This document shows, piece after piece, positions 63,369-64,000 of a stretch of 64,000 bases of DNA. The translations under genes and the position numbers were made by a program. The DNA is taken from positions 1 through 64,000 of the forward strand of contig CAWJJQ010000002.1 in assembly GCA_963843255.1 (NCBI GenBank), read 5' to 3'. Position 1 is the stretch's first letter; every line of letters starts with the position of its first letter. This DNA comes from Bog-159 sp963843255. Its GTDB lineage: Bacteria; Acidobacteriota; Terriglobia; Bryobacterales; Bryobacteraceae. The notes below the pieces were generated by a model that had not been told where the DNA came from, searched no databases, and saw nothing but the letters and a program-made list of their open reading frames with translations.

Positions 63369-64000
63369 TGCGCCGCATAATAATCGCAGCGACGGCCATG
63401 CTAGCCGGCCACGCTGCATTTGCCGCCGATTCGCCGGCTTCATTAATTGGCGTCAATATGTCGAAAAACGCTCAATCCCTGAGCGTCCCCATGCAGATCG
63501 TCATCATGATGACGCTGCTGACGCTGCTGCCGGCGCTCATGATGGCGGTCTCCCCGTTTCTACGAATCACGATCGTTCTGCACTTCCTGCGCCAGGCGCT
63601 GGGCACCCAGACTACGCCCTCGAACCAGGTGCTGGTGGGCATTGCCTTGTTCCTGACCATTTTGGTGGTGTCCCCAGTGGCCGCCGATATGTATCACCAG
63701 GGTTGGGAGCCTCTGCAGAAGAACCAGATCTCTACCGACCAGGCCCTGGACGCGGGGACCAAGCCGCTGAAGGCCTTTCTGATCCGGTTCGTGCGTGAGA
63801 AGGATGTCAAGCTTTTCCTGGATATCTCGAAATCTCCCGCGCCGCATAATCCATCCGAATTGGACCTGCGCATCCTGATTCCGGCCTACATTCTGTCCGA
63901 GCTGAAAGCCGGCTTCCAGATCGGCGCCGTTTTGTTTCTGCCGTTTCTCATCATCGATCTGGTGGTGGCCTCCGTGACCCTGTCGATCGGCATGATTCAA
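63368..64000 (+). CDS. fliP: flagellar export-gate protein FliP, partial at window edge
   Basis: The visible 211 residues include a cleavable signal peptide (RRIIIAATAMLAGHAAFA), the first membrane helix IVIMMTLLTLLPALMMAVSP, then FLRITIVLHFLRQALGTQTT and PSNQVLVGIALFLTILVVSP, and the later segment LRILIPAYILSELKAGFQIG. This is FliP, part of the FliPQR pore of the flagellar type III export apparatus. The gene continues beyond the window, probably followed by fliQ and fliR. The ATG at 63368 overlaps the fliO TGA. Confidence 0.95.
   Translation, partial: MRRIIIAATAMLAGHAAFAADSPASLIGVNMSKNAQSLSVPMQIVIMMTLLTLLPALMMAVSPFLRITIVLHFLRQALGTQTTPSNQVLVGIALFLTILVVSPVAADMYHQGWEPLQKNQISTDQALDAGTKPLKAFLIRFVREKDVKLFLDISKSPAPHNPSELDLRILIPAYILSELKAGFQIGAVLFLPFLIIDLVVASVTLSIGMIQ

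Overview
The window is GC-rich bacterial chromosome that reads as an acidobacterium, most likely of the Bryobacterales/Solibacter type. The clues are a very large TonB-dependent receptor with an N-terminal carboxypeptidase-regulatory-like domain, an orphan duplicated MacB/FtsX-type permease (ADOP family), a GloVer-repeat protein, a sedolisin (S53) peptidase with Ig/BACON-like tail, a quinoprotein dehydrogenase, and a dispersed GC-rich intergenic repeat. The taxonomic call is inference; there is no rRNA in the window.

Positions 1-9928 form an accessory island. At its right end is a tRNA-Sec gene (selC) with a tyrosine integrase directly downstream, the classic arrangement of an element integrated at selC. 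The island holds a decayed large serine recombinase with its usual small HTH partner, a DUF2924 remnant cut by an IS1380-type element, a two-gene module of unknown function (1-2138), and about 1.9 kb without convincing genes.

Positions 10048-18384 are regulatory. One minus-strand operon encodes a secreted protein, a solute-binding protein, an NtrY-like kinase and an NtrC-like sigma-54 activator with overlapping reading frames. A methyltransferase and a NarX/NarL-type kinase-regulator pair follow. Positions 18842-36843 are a carbohydrate region: a GH172 (DUF2961) enzyme, the TonB receptor with LacI-type operators and a decayed LacI gene, an alditol-oxidase-like flavoprotein, an operon of two sugar isomerases, a GH29 fucosidase and a GloVer protein, an esterase, and an aminotransferase/YceI/lipase/quinoprotein operon. 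Positions 36909-51645 hold a CDF transporter, the S53 peptidase, a large secreted protein of unknown function, the ADOP permease, small proteins, and a three-part fusion of PLP decarboxylase, TPR and ATP-grasp domains.

A second IS (51679-53433) with an apparent -1 frameshift signal separates this fusion from a flagellar region that runs to the window edge. The flagellar genes are arranged as a lytic transglycosylase (minus), flaG-fliS (plus), flgF-flgG-flgA-flgH-flgI-flgJ (minus), and a divergent fliK-flgD-flgE-fliN-fliO-fliP operon (plus). These encode rod, L/P rings, hook, hook-length control, switch and export-gate parts.

Several conserved genes carry single-base frameshifts (recombinase, esterase, quinoprotein, first gene). 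Either they are decaying or the assembly has small indel errors.
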